Source of the DNA: Chloroflexota bacterium
GTDB taxonomy: Bacteria; Chloroflexota; Dehalococcoidia; Lucifugimonadales; UBA3495
Reading direction: 5' to 3'
DNA length: 5,180 bases
Assembly (NCBI GenBank): GCA_028874675.1
Contig: JAPPJA010000508.1
Span: 1 to 5,180, forward strand
The notes beneath the pieces were generated by a model that was not told the origin of the DNA, did not search any database, and saw only the letters and a program-made list of their open reading frames with translations. Both the position numbers and the translations under genes were made by a program. Position 1 is the stretch's first letter; every line of letters begins with the position of its first letter. This document shows, piece by piece, positions 5,052 through 5,180 of the stretch.

Positions 5052-5180
5052 ATGGCCCAAGAAGAAAGACGATACTGGCTGTTCAAGTCTGAACCTGGCA
5101 ACTACTCCTTCCAGGACCTGCTGAGCGAAGAAGACCAGATTGCCGAGTGGGACGGCGTTCGCAACTACCAGGTGCGTAAT
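5052..5180 (+). CDS. EVE-domain protein, N-terminus (cut by right window edge)
   Basis: The first 43 codons carry the hallmark of EVE-domain proteins: YWLFKSEPGNYSFQDL (about 8-23), then WDGVRNYQVRN at 33-43, right at the window end. EVE domains have a PUA-like fold and are known from the family to bind modified bases in DNA or RNA. In bacteria they occur as short stand-alone proteins (about 140-160 residues) of the thymocyte nuclear protein 1 type or fused to restriction enzymes. This one looks like the stand-alone type, because the domain begins at residue 8. An in-frame TAA at 5034 limits the start; ATG 5052 has a weak GGA 8 nt upstream, and GTG 5046 is the only alternative. It lies 138 bases after the PII gene, with a hairpin between, and probably has its own promoter, though none is clear. 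Confidence 0.9.
   Translation, partial: MAQEERRYWLFKSEPGNYSFQDLLSEEDQIAEWDGVRNYQVRN

Overview
This 5.2-kb window looks like an ordinary chromosomal stretch of a moderately GC-rich, free-living bacterium. Guessed from gene style (CaiC-like acyl-CoA ligases, HMG-CoA-lyase-like enzymes, and short palindromic intergenic repeats with GCGGGAA and GGGTTTCAAACCC cores), a Chloroflexota lineage such as SAR202/Dehalococcoidia is plausible. No rRNA or other marker is present, so this is inference only. I see no mobile element, CRISPR array, tRNA or rRNA.

Left part (1-2293, minus strand). Three genes read leftward: a DRE-TIM metallolyase related to HMG-CoA lyase (1030-2214), an unrecognised 193-residue soluble protein (299-880), and the first 34 codons of another unrecognised protein running off the left edge (1-101). 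The lyase has a very good sigma-70-type promoter (TTGACA, 18 nt, TACAAT) and a strong Shine-Dalgarno site. The gaps between the three genes (149 and 197 bases) hold hairpins and a REP-like palindrome.

Middle (2215-2776). A 562-base divergent intergenic region separates the lyase from a plus-strand acyl-CoA ligase. It carries the lyase promoter, a roughly 90-base imperfect inverted-repeat element around a GGGTTTCAAACCC hairpin, and a weaker candidate promoter for the ligase.

Right part (2777-5180, plus strand). A complete CaiC-like AMP-forming acyl-CoA synthetase (549 residues) is followed by a separately transcribed PII signalling protein (GlnB/GlnK family, 115 residues) with a perfect TATAAT element and a hairpin covering its ribosome binding site. 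The start of an EVE-domain protein is cut by the right edge.

How they may work together: the ligase would load a carboxylic acid onto CoA and the lyase-like enzyme might cleave a hydroxyacyl-CoA, so the divergent pair could serve one catabolic route. This is inferred from position and families, and the substrates cannot be read from the sequence. PII (nitrogen/carbon sensing) and the EVE protein (modified-base binding) look unrelated to that route. I found no convincing undescribed system. The most unusual points are a lyase whose DRE-type metal and catalytic residues are partly replaced, a PII protein with a lengthened glycine-rich T-loop, and the intergenic repeat elements.
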